Assembly: GCA_015066205.1 (NCBI GenBank)
Contig: SVOV01000001.1
Location: forward strand, 122,913 to 186,912
DNA length: 64,000 bases
Reading direction: 5' to 3'
Source of the DNA: Oscillospiraceae bacterium
GTDB taxonomy: Bacteria > Bacillota > Clostridia > Oscillospirales > Acutalibacteraceae
Shown piece by piece: positions 1-8,026 of the stretch. Every line of letters begins with the position of its first letter. The first letter of the stretch is position 1. The position numbers and the translations under genes were made by a program. The notes under the pieces are model-generated. The model was not told where the DNA came from, did not search any database, and saw only the letters and a list, made by a program, of their open reading frames with translations.

Positions 1-1
1 T

Positions 2-271
2 ATCAGATTCTTAAAAGCCCTGCCGGATCCCGTCTGCTGTGCGGGGATGTGCAGTGCAGGGGATGAGATACTCTTTTCAAACTGCGAGGATGAAAAAGAG
101 AGAATAAAGCTTACTCTCAAAAGGCTTGACGGGAAGTTTAACATCACGGAGAGGCTTCTTTTAAGTGAAAAAGGGGGCTACAGCGATATTGCCGTAAATC
201 CTGAAACACGGGAGGCAGTCATTCTTTTTGAAAGAGATAATAAGATTTTTTGCAACACTGTGCTTCTGTAA
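2..271 (+). CDS. Sialidase-like (BNR-fold) protein, C-terminal fragment
   Basis: The frame is open at the left edge and ends at 271, so only about 89 C-terminal residues are visible. They read LPDPVCCAGMCSAG, a segment of short strands, then GGYSDIAVNPE and AVILFERDN. This order (DPxC near the last blade, then a GYSD turn, then the LFE strand) matches the end of bacterial GH33 sialidases and exo-alpha-sialidases, where the glutamate of the [LY]FE strand belongs to the closing propeller blade. The assignment is by family resemblance only, because the Asp-boxes and the catalytic arginines and tyrosine would lie upstream of the window. It could also be another BNR-repeat glycosidase or a catalytically dead relative. 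An ATG at 47 is internal to the frame and not a credible start. Confidence 0.6.
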   Translation: MRFLKALPDPVCCAGMCSAGDEILFSNCEDEKERIKLTLKRLDGKFNITERLLLSEKGGYSDIAVNPETREAVILFERDNKIFCNTVLL

Positions 272-276
272 TGTTG

Positions 277-305
277 TTGCAACATCAAAAAAAATATGCT
301 ATTAT
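277..305 (+). promoter_or_regulatory. Sigma-A promoter for the metallophosphoesterase
   Basis: TTGCAA (277-282) and TATTAT (300-305) are separated by 17 bp, 27 bp upstream of the start at 332, with AAGGAGA as ribosome binding site between them. Confidence 0.6.
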
Positions 306-331
306 AAAGAAAAACGGTAAGGAGATATATT

Positions 332-1324
332 ATGGGACTTCTTTTTAAGGCTTTTGTTTCGGTCGTACTCACTTTTCTTAATCTTTTTACTTTCCCCTTT
401 TTCGGCTTTTATGCGGGGGAGGATAATTATGAGGTAAAGGATGCTGAAGAGATCCGGCTGAATTTTGCCGCTATATCTGATATTCATATGACAGATGAGT
501 TTGCCCGTGTTCAGGTGCTCAAATGCGGTCTCTGGGATATGGACAGAGCAGAAACTGATCTTGATGCTCTCGTTCTTGCAGGCGATCTTACCGACCACGG
601 CCTCATAGAGGAATATGAAAATCTCAAGGCGGCTTTCGAGCCCTATAACCCCGCAAAGGAAATAGTTTTAGCGGTGGGTAATCACGATACCTGGACGGAT
701 GAGGATGACCGCTATGAGCCCGCCAAGGAAAACTTTATAAAATATTCCGATGAAATTACGGGAAGAAGCCTCAGTGAGTGCTATTTTACAACCGAGATCA
801 ACGGATATACCTTTATAGTTATGGCAAGTGAGGGCACAAGCACCTCCGCTTATATCAGCGATACCCAGCTTTCATGGCTTCGCAGTGAGATGGATAAGGC
901 TTCTGAAAAGGGACTTCCGATATTTGTTATCTCCCATTGGCCTCTTGCCGAAACCCACGGTCTTCCCGAAACCTGGGGTGATGAAGAGCCCGAGCTTCTT
1001 GACGGCAGCTTCGGCGATCAGAACTATCTTGTTGAGGATATTCTCGATGACTATGAAAATGTATTTATGATTTCGGGACATATTCATAACGGCCTCGTAA
1101 ATGACCGTCAGAAGGATATCTACGGCTTTACCTCCGTTGAATCCGACGGCTCCTTCCACAGCATTAATCTTCCCTCATATATGTATATGGGTATCCGCGG
1201 AAGAGTGATGAACGGCCTCGGCTACAGCATTGAGGTCTATGAGGACGAGGTGCTTGTAAGAGCGAGAAGCTTCACCTCGGGCATCTGGTACACAGACTAT
1301 GATGTAACGATCCCACTTGTATAA
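332..1324 (+). CDS. Calcineurin-like metallophosphoesterase, membrane-anchored
   Basis: A 330-residue protein with all binuclear-metal motifs of the calcineurin-like phosphoesterase family in order: SDIHMT (D-x-H, about residue 50), LAGDLTDHG (GD), VGNHDTW (GNHD), VISHWPL (H) and SGHIHNG (GHxH). Such enzymes hydrolyse phosphomonoesters or diesters with Mn/Fe/Zn pairs; the substrate cannot be told from sequence. Residues 1-25 are one hydrophobic segment without a clear cleavage site, so the enzyme is probably membrane-anchored or exported. The ATG at 332 follows AAGGAGA. It is transcribed alone, between its own promoter and a strong terminator. Confidence 0.9.
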   Translation: MGLLFKAFVSVVLTFLNLFTFPFFGFYAGEDNYEVKDAEEIRLNFAAISDIHMTDEFARVQVLKCGLWDMDRAETDLDALVLAGDLTDHGLIEEYENLKAAFEPYNPAKEIVLAVGNHDTWTDEDDRYEPAKENFIKYSDEITGRSLSECYFTTEINGYTFIVMASEGTSTSAYISDTQLSWLRSEMDKASEKGLPIFVISHWPLAETHGLPETWGDEEPELLDGSFGDQNYLVEDILDDYENVFMISGHIHNGLVNDRQKDIYGFTSVESDGSFHSINLPSYMYMGIRGRVMNGLGYSIEVYEDEVLVRARSFTSGIWYTDYDVTIPLV

Positions 1325-1339
1325 ACAAAATTACAGCAA

Positions 1340-1378
1340 AACGGAAAGGGCATAAATACTGCTCTTTCCGCTTTTTTT
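1340..1378 (+). terminator. Rho-independent terminator
   Basis: The stem GGAAAGGGCA / TGCTCTTTCC (one G-U pair, 7-base loop) is followed by seven T. It lies just after the metallophosphoesterase stop codon. Confidence 0.85.
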
Positions 1379-1407
1379 GCCAATTTCTGCAGGTCAGTTG
1401 TAAGAGA

Positions 1408-1436
1408 TTGATTTTTCTTCGGAAAAATGTTATTAT
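1408..1436 (+). promoter_or_regulatory. Sigma-A promoter for the dockerin protein
   Basis: TTGATT (1408-1413), a 17-bp spacer, and TATTAT (1431-1436), 36 bp before the start codon at 1473. Confidence 0.65.
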
Positions 1437-1472
1437 AGTTAAGGAAAAATAAACAATGAAAGGCGGTTTAAT

Positions 1473-2606
1473 ATGAAAAAATTATCTTTAATTATGGCTG
1501 CTTTATTATGCTTTCTTTCCGTAATACCCGTTTCGGCTTCCGAAACAGCCTCAGAGGAGATAAAGACCCGTTATATCTGCGATGCAAACGGCGACGGTGC
1601 GGTAACTGCGGCTGATGCCCGTATAATTCTCCGTCATTCTGTAGGTCTTATATATACCGAAGGCTTCGGATGGATGGACTATAACGATATAATCTATTGC
1701 GATGCTGATAAAAGCGGTGCTATAGATGCGGCTGATGCAAGAGTTGCCTTAAGAACTGCGGTAAAGCTTGAAGAGGCTCAAGGCAGGGCTTTCACAATAA
1801 CCGATTCTCTGAATCCCTCCTGTGAATATGAAGCTTATGTAAAAGCCGTTTGCTCTCTTACGGGGGACACTGTGAATATTACAGTCGCAAAAAATCCCCA
1901 TGATCTTTCTCAGGAGCAGATATGCGCCGGCGGCGGCTATTGCTCGGTATGTAAAAAGACTGTAGCGGTTACTCCCGTGCACGATTTTGATATCGATAAA
2001 TGTCAGGGCGTAAAGCGTTGTATATACTGCCGTTATGAGGAGCATTTTAAGGGCGGGCACGAATATTCATCAAGCAGTCTTATCTGCCGTGAGTGCTCGG
2101 AATCCGTTTACGACGAATATGAAGATTTTCTTATCGGCTTTATTAAAAAGAACGGGGAAAAGATAAGCGATGCTTCAGGCAGAACTGCTTATATATATGA
2201 GGAATCGGATGAATATTTCGTGGTAGGGCTTATTTTCTATCCCGATGAAAACGGGCTTTATGTATATTCGGGTATGGCGGTTGACGCAGAGGGCGAAATC
2301 GTTTACAACGAATCATATTTCAGTATGAGACAAATGAAAATAGAGGTAATTTCATATACCGAGGAGGCTCTTCTGGCAAATTCCTTTGCGAGAGTTGATG
2401 TCCCGCTTCTTAAAAACGGAACGGGCAACGGCGTTACCGTTATTGAATATTGGTCTGTTCCCGAGTTTCAGGATCAGAAGGAGCAGTACGGTATCATCTC
2501 GGCATCTATGGCTCTTATGAGCTGCGCGTGGCTTAAGGATCTTGCAGAGCGTACGGATTTTACTTATTCGGATATTCTTTTCAGCAATAATCCCGAGTTC
2601 CGCTGA
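1473..2606 (+). CDS. Secreted protein with N-terminal dockerin-like module
   Basis: 377 residues. A signal peptide (MKKLSLIMAALLCFL, probable cleavage after VSA near residue 23) is followed directly by two EF-hand-like repeats, DANGDGAVTAADARIILR and DADKSGAIDAADARVALR, about residues 36-100. This is a dockerin type I arrangement, which normally sits at the C-terminus. Residues 130-215 hold four CxxC-like cysteine pairs (CSVC, CIYC, CREC and a preceding lone Cys), suggesting zinc binding or disulfides. The last 150 residues form a mixed alpha/beta region I do not recognise. The gene has its own promoter, an AAAGGCGG-type RBS and a terminator. No enzymatic function is assigned; export and a calcium-binding protein-interaction role are inferred from the modules. 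Confidence 0.75.
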   Translation: MKKLSLIMAALLCFLSVIPVSASETASEEIKTRYICDANGDGAVTAADARIILRHSVGLIYTEGFGWMDYNDIIYCDADKSGAIDAADARVALRTAVKLEEAQGRAFTITDSLNPSCEYEAYVKAVCSLTGDTVNITVAKNPHDLSQEQICAGGGYCSVCKKTVAVTPVHDFDIDKCQGVKRCIYCRYEEHFKGGHEYSSSSLICRECSESVYDEYEDFLIGFIKKNGEKISDASGRTAYIYEESDEYFVVGLIFYPDENGLYVYSGMAVDAEGEIVYNESYFSMRQMKIEVISYTEEALLANSFARVDVPLLKNGTGNGVTVIEYWSVPEFQDQKEQYGIISASMALMSCAWLKDLAERTDFTYSDILFSNNPEFR

Positions 2607-2620
2607 TTCGGTAAATAAAA

Positions 2621-2657
2621 GGGGAATGTAAAAACGAAAGCTTTTACATCCCTCTTC
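2621..2657 (+). terminator. Terminator-like hairpin after the dockerin gene
   Basis: GGGAATGTAAAA and TTTTACATCCC pair around ACGAAAGC, followed by a T-rich stretch; a moderate terminator. Confidence 0.55.
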
Positions 2658-2664
2658 ATTAATA

Positions 2665-2700
2665 TCAGAAAGATCTCCCGCCCAAAGAAGGACGGGAGAT
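2665..2700 (-). terminator. Terminator of the PHP-domain gene
   Basis: ATCTCCCG / CGGGAGAT stem with CTTTCT on the minus-strand 3' side, immediately downstream of the stop at 2705. Confidence 0.6.
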
Positions 2701-2704
2701 GATT

Positions 2705-3658
2705 TCATTTATTCAGCTCATCAACAAAATATGCGTTTGTGTCTGCGGGAAGCCCATTTTCATCCTTTGCGGAAATTCTCACAAAAATGGAATCCTCGGG
2801 AACCGTACATTCGGCTTCGGTGATATAGCAGTCCTTTTCCGCTATTCGGGTCTCTGCCCGTCTTGAGCCGAAAACAAAGTCGATTTTTTTGACGGGTGAT
2901 GTTTCAATGTGTATCTTTCCGTCCTCATACCATAAGCTCTTTATTTCGGGACCCTGTGAGGTATAGAAAGCACCGTTTTCAAGAGCGGCGGTTATGCTTT
3001 CATATTTAAGCTCGTCAGCCTTAATGACCGTAAAGCCGCCGAAGGAATCGCAGTAAACGGAATCCTCATCATAGCGGTTGTGATTATCGTCCGTACCGAT
3101 GCAGTAGATTCTTTTTCCGTATCGGAGCATTTCGTCATAAACCATAGGCACATAGTCCTGATAGCCCACAGCAACACAGCCGTAGTTTACTATTTCCACG
3201 GCATCCATTCCGTCATAATTTATGTAGTCGGAGAAATCCTCCAGTGACCAGTTCGGATGGTTGTAGGTCACAAAAAAGCCGAGCTTTCTTGCTTCCTTCA
3301 TAATTCTCGATATGTTTTCGGGAGTATAGGTATCCTCATCCCCGAAATCGTGATGGGGAGTGCCCTGCTTTTTTGCAATAAGACAGAAATGGCAGGTCTT
3401 TTTATAGCCTCTGCCGTTTTTGTCCTCGCTTTCCGAAACATCTATCTCAAATCCGTCAAGAGCAAGAAAGCGGTCATCTGTAAGATACTGATGGGAATGG
3501 AGAGTGCGGTGGTCTGTATAAGCAATTATACTGTAGCCGCGGCGCATATATTTTTCCTTTATCTCCTCGGGAGTCCATTTTCCGTCTGAAAATGTGGAAT
3601 GGCAGTGAAGATTTGATTTGTAAAAATTACCGTTTTCGGGCAAAAGATACTTTTTCAT
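2705..3658 (-). CDS. PHP-domain phosphoesterase
   Basis: A 317-residue protein of the PHP superfamily, whose members use a cluster of metal ions to hydrolyse phosphoesters. Signature motifs are SNLHCHSTFSDGK (H-x-H, residues 13-25), IAYTDHR, a central YNHPNW, and GTDDNH near residue 198. The C-terminal 100 residues look beta-rich. The start is set at the ATG at 3658, because AAGGAGC lies 8 bases before it; the frame stays open another 17 codons upstream with no ribosome binding site. The substrate is unknown. It may act on sugar or nucleotide phosphates, or be a polymerase-type PHP relative; the former is more likely given the absence of polymerase domains. Confidence 0.85.
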   Translation of the reverse strand: MKKYLLPENGNFYKSNLHCHSTFSDGKWTPEEIKEKYMRRGYSIIAYTDHRTLHSHQYLTDDRFLALDGFEIDVSESEDKNGRGYKKTCHFCLIAKKQGTPHHDFGDEDTYTPENISRIMKEARKLGFFVTYNHPNWSLEDFSDYINYDGMDAVEIVNYGCVAVGYQDYVPMVYDEMLRYGKRIYCIGTDDNHNRYDEDSVYCDSFGGFTVIKADELKYESITAALENGAFYTSQGPEIKSLWYEDGKIHIETSPVKKIDFVFGSRRAETRIAEKDCYITEAECTVPEDSIFVRISAKDENGLPADTNAYFVDELNK

Positions 3659-3731
3659 TGTATAAGCTCCTTTTTTTTGTTTTACAGCCCTATTATAACA
3701 TATATTCATTTAGATAAATGCACTAAAATGC

Positions 3732-3760
3732 TTGACATTTTTTTGTTAAAGGAATACAAT
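3732..3760 (+). promoter_or_regulatory. Strong sigma-A promoter for the antiporter
   Basis: Consensus TTGACA (3732-3737), 17 bp, then TACAAT (3755-3760), 31 bp ahead of the start codon. Confidence 0.75.
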
Positions 3761-3791
3761 TAATTGCTTAAAAAATTCTTGGAGGATATTT

Positions 3792-5060
3792 ATGGAAACC
3801 TTACTCGCTTTGTCCGTTGCTCTTTTTGCAGGACTTATGCTTTCCCGAGTTGCAAAAAAAGTTCAGCTTCCCGCTGTAACCGCATATCTTGTTGCGGGTA
3901 TTCTCATAGGACCTTATCTTTTAGGCTCTTTCGGAGTCAAGGGACTCGGCTTTATAAGTATGGAGGATATTGATTCATTCGGCATTATCCCCGATGTTGC
4001 TCTCGGCTTTATTGCCTTTTCCATCGGTAATGAATTCAGAATGAGTCAGCTCAGGCAGATAGGAAAGCAGGCTGCCGTTATCGGTGTTTTTCAGGCAGTG
4101 CTTACAACGGTGGTAGTTGACTGCGCCCTTATTGCAGTGCATTTTATGATCCCCGAAAAATTCCCCCTTCCCGCCGCCATTGTGCTCGGTGCGGTAGCCT
4201 CCGCAACCGCTCCCGCCGCAACCCTTATGGTTGTCCGTCAGTATAAGGCAAAGGGTCCCGTTACAAATATCCTTTTACCTATAGTCGCTCTCGATGACGC
4301 TGTCGGCCTTGTGCTTTTTGCCGTTTCCTTCGGTATTGCAAAGGCTCTGCAGCTGGGTAATGCAGATATTGTTTCCGTTATTGTTGAGCCCATCCTTGAG
4401 GTGGTGCTTTCTCTCGGACTCGGTGCAGGAATGGGCTTCTTCTTTACCTTCTGCGAAAGATTTTTCCATTCCCGTTCAAAGCGTCTTGCAATGTCCGTTA
4501 CCTTTGTGCTTCTGACAGTTGCCTTATCGATGCTCGAATTCCATATCGGCGGAATACATATTGCCTTCTCTTCTCTTCTCGTATGTATGATGCTCGGTAC
4601 GGTATTCTGCAATATCTGTGATTTTTCAGAGGAGCTTATGGACAGACTCGACCGCTGGACTGCTCCCTTATATATCCTTTTCTTCGTAATATCCGGTGCG
4701 GAGCTTGAGCTTTCCGTATTCAAGGATTATATGATAGTTATCATCGGCTTTGTTTATATTATCAGCCGTTGTATAGGTAAGTATTTCGGTGCTTCTCTTT
4801 CTGCAAGAGCCACAAAATGCGATCCCAACATCATAAAGTATCTCGGAATCACCCTCTTCCCTCAGGCGGGCGTTGCTCTCGGAATGGCAATAAAGGCCGA
4901 AACTCTGGGTGAGCCCGGAATCATAGTTGCAAATATCACTCTTTTCTCCGTTCTCGTATATGAGCTTGTAGGTCCCTTCCTTACAAAAATGGCTCTTCAG
5001 AAGGCAGGAGAAATTACTCCCGAGGGAAAGACCAGCGCAAGAGAAGCTGCAAAACAATAA
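3792..5060 (+). CDS. Kef/CPA2-type cation:proton antiporter
   Basis: A 422-residue polytopic protein with about 12 membrane segments. The opening block (glycine-rich YLVAGILIGPYLLGSFG, then DVALGFIAFSIGNEF) and the central ALDDAVGLVLFA match the Na+/H+ exchanger domain of the CPA2 superfamily; the paired aspartates DD of the last motif correspond to the ion-binding site of NapA/NhaA-type folds. The C-terminus stops after a short charged tail (EITPEGKTSAREAAKQ), with no RCK/TrkA-N nucleotide-binding domain, unlike KefB/KefC. It is expected to exchange Na+ or K+ for H+ across the cytoplasmic membrane. Monocistronic, with GGAGG 8 bases before the ATG. Confidence 0.88.
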   Translation: METLLALSVALFAGLMLSRVAKKVQLPAVTAYLVAGILIGPYLLGSFGVKGLGFISMEDIDSFGIIPDVALGFIAFSIGNEFRMSQLRQIGKQAAVIGVFQAVLTTVVVDCALIAVHFMIPEKFPLPAAIVLGAVASATAPAATLMVVRQYKAKGPVTNILLPIVALDDAVGLVLFAVSFGIAKALQLGNADIVSVIVEPILEVVLSLGLGAGMGFFFTFCERFFHSRSKRLAMSVTFVLLTVALSMLEFHIGGIHIAFSSLLVCMMLGTVFCNICDFSEELMDRLDRWTAPLYILFFVISGAELELSVFKDYMIVIIGFVYIISRCIGKYFGASLSARATKCDPNIIKYLGITLFPQAGVALGMAIKAETLGEPGIIVANITLFSVLVYELVGPFLTKMALQKAGEITPEGKTSAREAAKQ

Positions 5061-5071
5061 GTCACAAAACT

Positions 5072-5103
5072 ACCTGTTCTCCTTTTTCGGAGAGCAGGTT
5101 TTT
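5072..5103. terminator. Bidirectional terminator between antiporter and spmB
   Basis: ACCTGTTCTCC / GGAGAGCAGGT stem with T-tract, shared by two convergent genes. Confidence 0.8.
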
Positions 5104-5611
5104 ATCTGCAGAAAAAGGATGCGGCAATAAAAGATACGATATCTGCCGTAAGAGCGGCGGGGATGGTGTGGCGGGTCTTTGTAATACCGACGCTTCCGTA
5201 ATAAACGGCGACGGCATAGAAAGTGGTTTCGCTTGCTCCCGCTATAACGCTTGCCGTTCTTCCGATAACGGAATCGGGATGAAACTCCGACAGGATATTT
5301 TCCAGAACTGCGATGCTTCCGCTTCCCGAAAACGGGGAAATAATACAAAGGGGAAGCACCTCCTCGGGGATTCCGAGAAGCCGCGCTGCGGGGGACAGAA
5401 AGGATGTCAGAAGCTCGGCTGCACCTGAGCTTTCAAGCATTTTTACCGCAAGAAAAAGAGCTGTCAGAGCGGGAAGCAGGTCTCCTGTCTGCTTCAGGGC
5501 ATTTTTTGCCCCCTTGAGAAATATATCAAATACGGGCAGTTTTTTTATAAGTCCGTAAATTATTACCGCAACGGTTACGGCAGGCATCAGAATATTCTGA
5601 AAAATTTCCAT
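5102..5611 (-). CDS. spmB: Spore maturation protein B
   Basis: A 169-residue membrane protein of the SpmB / nucleoside-recognition (Gate) family. Visible signatures: LPALTALFLAVKMLESSGA, the glycine/serine turn SPFSGSGSI, and GASETTFYAVAVYYGSVGI, the best conserved part of SpmB. In Bacillus and Clostridium SpmA and SpmB are needed for dehydration of the spore core. Length and hydrophobic pattern (4-5 helices) are normal. The gene stands alone, convergent to the antiporter; the partner spmA lies 13 kb away at 18.4-18.9 kb, whereas the two are usually adjacent. AAGGTGG precedes the ATG by 5 bases. Confidence 0.88.
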   Translation of the reverse strand: MEIFQNILMPAVTVAVIIYGLIKKLPVFDIFLKGAKNALKQTGDLLPALTALFLAVKMLESSGAAELLTSFLSPAARLLGIPEEVLPLCIISPFSGSGSIAVLENILSEFHPDSVIGRTASVIAGASETTFYAVAVYYGSVGITKTRHTIPAALTADIVSFIAASFFCR

Positions 5612-5640
5612 TTTGCCACCTTAAATTAAATTCGTTTTTA

Positions 5641-5669
5641 TTGACTATTTGAGTGTATTATATTATAAT
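5641..5669 (+). promoter_or_regulatory. Sigma-A promoter for citrate synthase
   Basis: TTGACT (5641-5646), 17 bp, TATAAT (5664-5669). The transcript start should leave a leader of about 50 bases of A/T-rich sequence before GAAAGGGGGA and the ATG at 5728. Confidence 0.75.
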
Positions 5670-5727
5670 TAATATTTATTAAAGAATATTTTATTACAAT
5701 AAGATTTCAAGAAAGGGGGAGTAAAGC

Positions 5728-7092
5728 ATGGACAGAACATCCTTTTATGATGACAAGCACGTGTTTTCCCGTTTATCAGATAAATTTATAGAGAATAATT
5801 CAATTCCGTCAAATGATTTCAACAGATTTCCCGTAAAAAAGGGACTTCGTAATTCCGACGGAACAGGCGTTATGGTAGGCCTTACAAAAATATGTAATGT
5901 TGAGGGCTACTATATAGATGACGGTGAAAAGGTACCGAAGGCAGGACGCCTTATTTACAGAGGTATTGACCTTTATAACTTTGTTGAGGGCTGTAAGACC
6001 GATGACCGCTTCGGCTTCGAGGAGCTTGTGTTTCTTCTTATTTTCGGCTCTCTTCCCACAAAAGAGGAGCTTGACGGCTTCTGCAGTCTTCTTGCCGCAA
6101 ACAGAGAGCTTCCCTTTGATTTTGTCGAGGATGTTATAATGCGCGCTCCCTCGCCCAATATTATGAATAAGATGGGCTCTTCCGTAACGGCTCTTTATGC
6201 CTATGACGACAATCCCGATGATATTTCCGTTGAAAATGTTCTTCGTCAGTCAATTCAGCTCATAGCACAGATCCCTGCAATTATGTCATATGCATATCAG
6301 GTAAAAAGAAGATTCTTCTATAAAAAGAGTATGTATATCCATCAGGTAAAGCCTGAACAGAAAACTGCGGAGGTAGTGCTTCGCTCGATACGCTCCGATA
6401 AGACCTTTACCGATAAGGAAGCAAAGCTTCTTGACCTTTGCCTTATGATCCACGCAGACCACGGCGGCGGTAATAACTCCACCTTTACAACAAGATGTAT
6501 ATCTTCCACGGGTACGGATACCTATTCCGCCATAGGTGCCGGCATCGGCTCTCTTAAGGGCTTCCGTCACGGCGGTGCCAATATCAAGGTAACACAGATG
6601 GTTGAGGATATTTTCGCTAATGTTCCCGATACCTCCGATGAGGATGCGGTAAAGGCATACCTCGGAAAAATAGTAAGAAAAGAAGCAAACGACCATTCGG
6701 GACTTATTTACGGTATGGGACACGCTATTTATACGCTCTCTGACCCGAGAGCGGTGCTTCTCAAGAAAAATGCAAAGGAGCTTGCCGAGGAAAACGGTCT
6801 TCTTAATGAATGGAATCTTCTTGACACCATTGAAAGACTCGCTCCCGTAGTTTTCGCCGAGGAAAAGGGCTACAGCAAGCAGATGTGTGCAAATGTTGAC
6901 CTTTATTCGGGGCTTGTTTACAGAACTCTCGGAATCCCTGAGGATCTCTTCACTCCTCTTTTTGCGGTTGCAAGAGTTGCGGGCTGGTGTGCCCACCGTC
7001 TTGAAGAGGTTGCAACCTGTTCAAAGATAATGCGACCCGCTTATAAGAGTATTTCCCGTCCTCAGGTATATAAGAATCTTTCAGACAGATAA
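5728..7092 (+). CDS. gltA: Citrate synthase
   Basis: A 454-residue enzyme of the citrate synthase family, which condenses oxaloacetate and acetyl-CoA to citrate. The catalytic triad is present: His281 in FRHGGAN, His332 in GMGHAIYT and Asp391 in ANVDLYSG. Further family blocks are GRLIYRGIDL, LCLMIHADHGGG and the C-terminal ARVAGWCAHRLEE. The length is slightly above the usual 370-430, with an N-terminal extension of about 50 residues as in the type found in many Clostridia. No aconitase or isocitrate dehydrogenase gene is nearby. In such fermenters it usually feeds glutamate synthesis; that role is inference. A 2-methylcitrate synthase is an alternative reading. Confidence 0.92.
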   Translation: MDRTSFYDDKHVFSRLSDKFIENNSIPSNDFNRFPVKKGLRNSDGTGVMVGLTKICNVEGYYIDDGEKVPKAGRLIYRGIDLYNFVEGCKTDDRFGFEELVFLLIFGSLPTKEELDGFCSLLAANRELPFDFVEDVIMRAPSPNIMNKMGSSVTALYAYDDNPDDISVENVLRQSIQLIAQIPAIMSYAYQVKRRFFYKKSMYIHQVKPEQKTAEVVLRSIRSDKTFTDKEAKLLDLCLMIHADHGGGNNSTFTTRCISSTGTDTYSAIGAGIGSLKGFRHGGANIKVTQMVEDIFANVPDTSDEDAVKAYLGKIVRKEANDHSGLIYGMGHAIYTLSDPRAVLLKKNAKELAEENGLLNEWNLLDTIERLAPVVFAEEKGYSKQMCANVDLYSGLVYRTLGIPEDLFTPLFAVARVAGWCAHRLEEVATCSKIMRPAYKSISRPQVYKNLSDR

Positions 7093-7108
7093 AGAAAAGG
7101 TGATAATA

Positions 7109-8011
7109 ATGAAAGTTAAAGGAAATACAGGTCTTGCCCTTAAAACCATTGGGCTTATATCTGCCGTAACAGGCGCGGCTCTTCTCATTCTCCGCCTTTA
7201 TCAGGCGCTGAGCCTTACAGACGGAGCAACGGGATTTTTTACAGACGGTAATTTTACCGTAGCCTTATTCTATGTCCTTTTCGGAGCGGCTGTCATAATT
7301 CCCCTTGTGCTTTGCTATATCTGCTCCGATATGCCCTCGGGCGAGCTTAAGAAGAAGCCCTCGTTTATTTATATTTTTTCCGTTATTTTCTTCTCCGCCT
7401 CTCTTCTTATAGAGGGAGTTAAAAAGGCACAGCTGTTTTTCGGCTCGGCGGGTGCGGATTTCGCTTCAAAGAAGGAAGCAGTCGGCGGAAACATAGGCTT
7501 CTGCGTTATGATCTTTTCACTTCTTTCGGTGATTTCTCTTCTTTTATCCCTTGCCCTTTATGTAAAAGACGGTACTGTTACGGGTAAGCTTAAGATCCCT
7601 ATGCTTTTCCCCGTGATCTGGGCATTTTTGAGAACTCTCAGCTTCTTTTCCGTAACCGTAAGCTATCTTAAGGTGGCAGGTCTTCTTCTCACTATATTTG
7701 CTTTCGCTTTCACAATGGTCTTCCTTTTCGAGAACGCAAGAATGCTTACGGGCATCGGAAGAAAGACCTCCGTGTGGTTTTTCTTCGCTTCGGGCTTTAT
7801 AGCTGCCGCTCTTTGCTTCTCGGCAGGTATTCCCGCCCTTGCAGTTCATTTCTTCTCCCCCGAAAATGAGGTGAACTACTGCCCCTATGACCTTTCTGTA
7901 ATAACAGCAGGTCTTTATGCTCTTACATCCGTTCTTTCAAGGATCGGTGTAAAGGAGGAGTCGGCAAAAGAAACTACAGAAGCTCAGCTTTCTCAGGAAA
8001 TTTCAGAATAA
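7109..8011 (+). CDS. Polytopic membrane protein of unknown function
   Basis: A 300-residue protein with about eight hydrophobic segments connected by short loops (for example SAVTGAALLILRLYQAL, VALFYVLFGAAVIIPLVL, SLLSVISLLLSLALYV), and a polar C-terminal tail of about 25 residues rich in Glu and Thr. I recognise no family signature. The ATG at 7109 is chosen because AAAAGG lies 8 bases upstream; a GTG three codons earlier is less likely. It begins 16 bases after the citrate synthase stop and is probably cotranscribed with that gene and with the AEC transporter that follows, but nothing in the sequence links them functionally. Confidence 0.75.
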   Translation: MKVKGNTGLALKTIGLISAVTGAALLILRLYQALSLTDGATGFFTDGNFTVALFYVLFGAAVIIPLVLCYICSDMPSGELKKKPSFIYIFSVIFFSASLLIEGVKKAQLFFGSAGADFASKKEAVGGNIGFCVMIFSLLSVISLLLSLALYVKDGTVTGKLKIPMLFPVIWAFLRTLSFFSVTVSYLKVAGLLLTIFAFAFTMVFLFENARMLTGIGRKTSVWFFFASGFIAAALCFSAGIPALAVHFFSPENEVNYCPYDLSVITAGLYALTSVLSRIGVKEESAKETTEAQLSQEISE

Positions 8012-8026
8012 CGGAGAACGGATAAA

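Noticed and set aside
7544..7849. Antisense ORFs longer than 100 codons within the membrane-protein and citrate synthase genes
   Set aside because: They lie opposite well-supported genes, have no RBS, and their composition is that expected of complementary strands.
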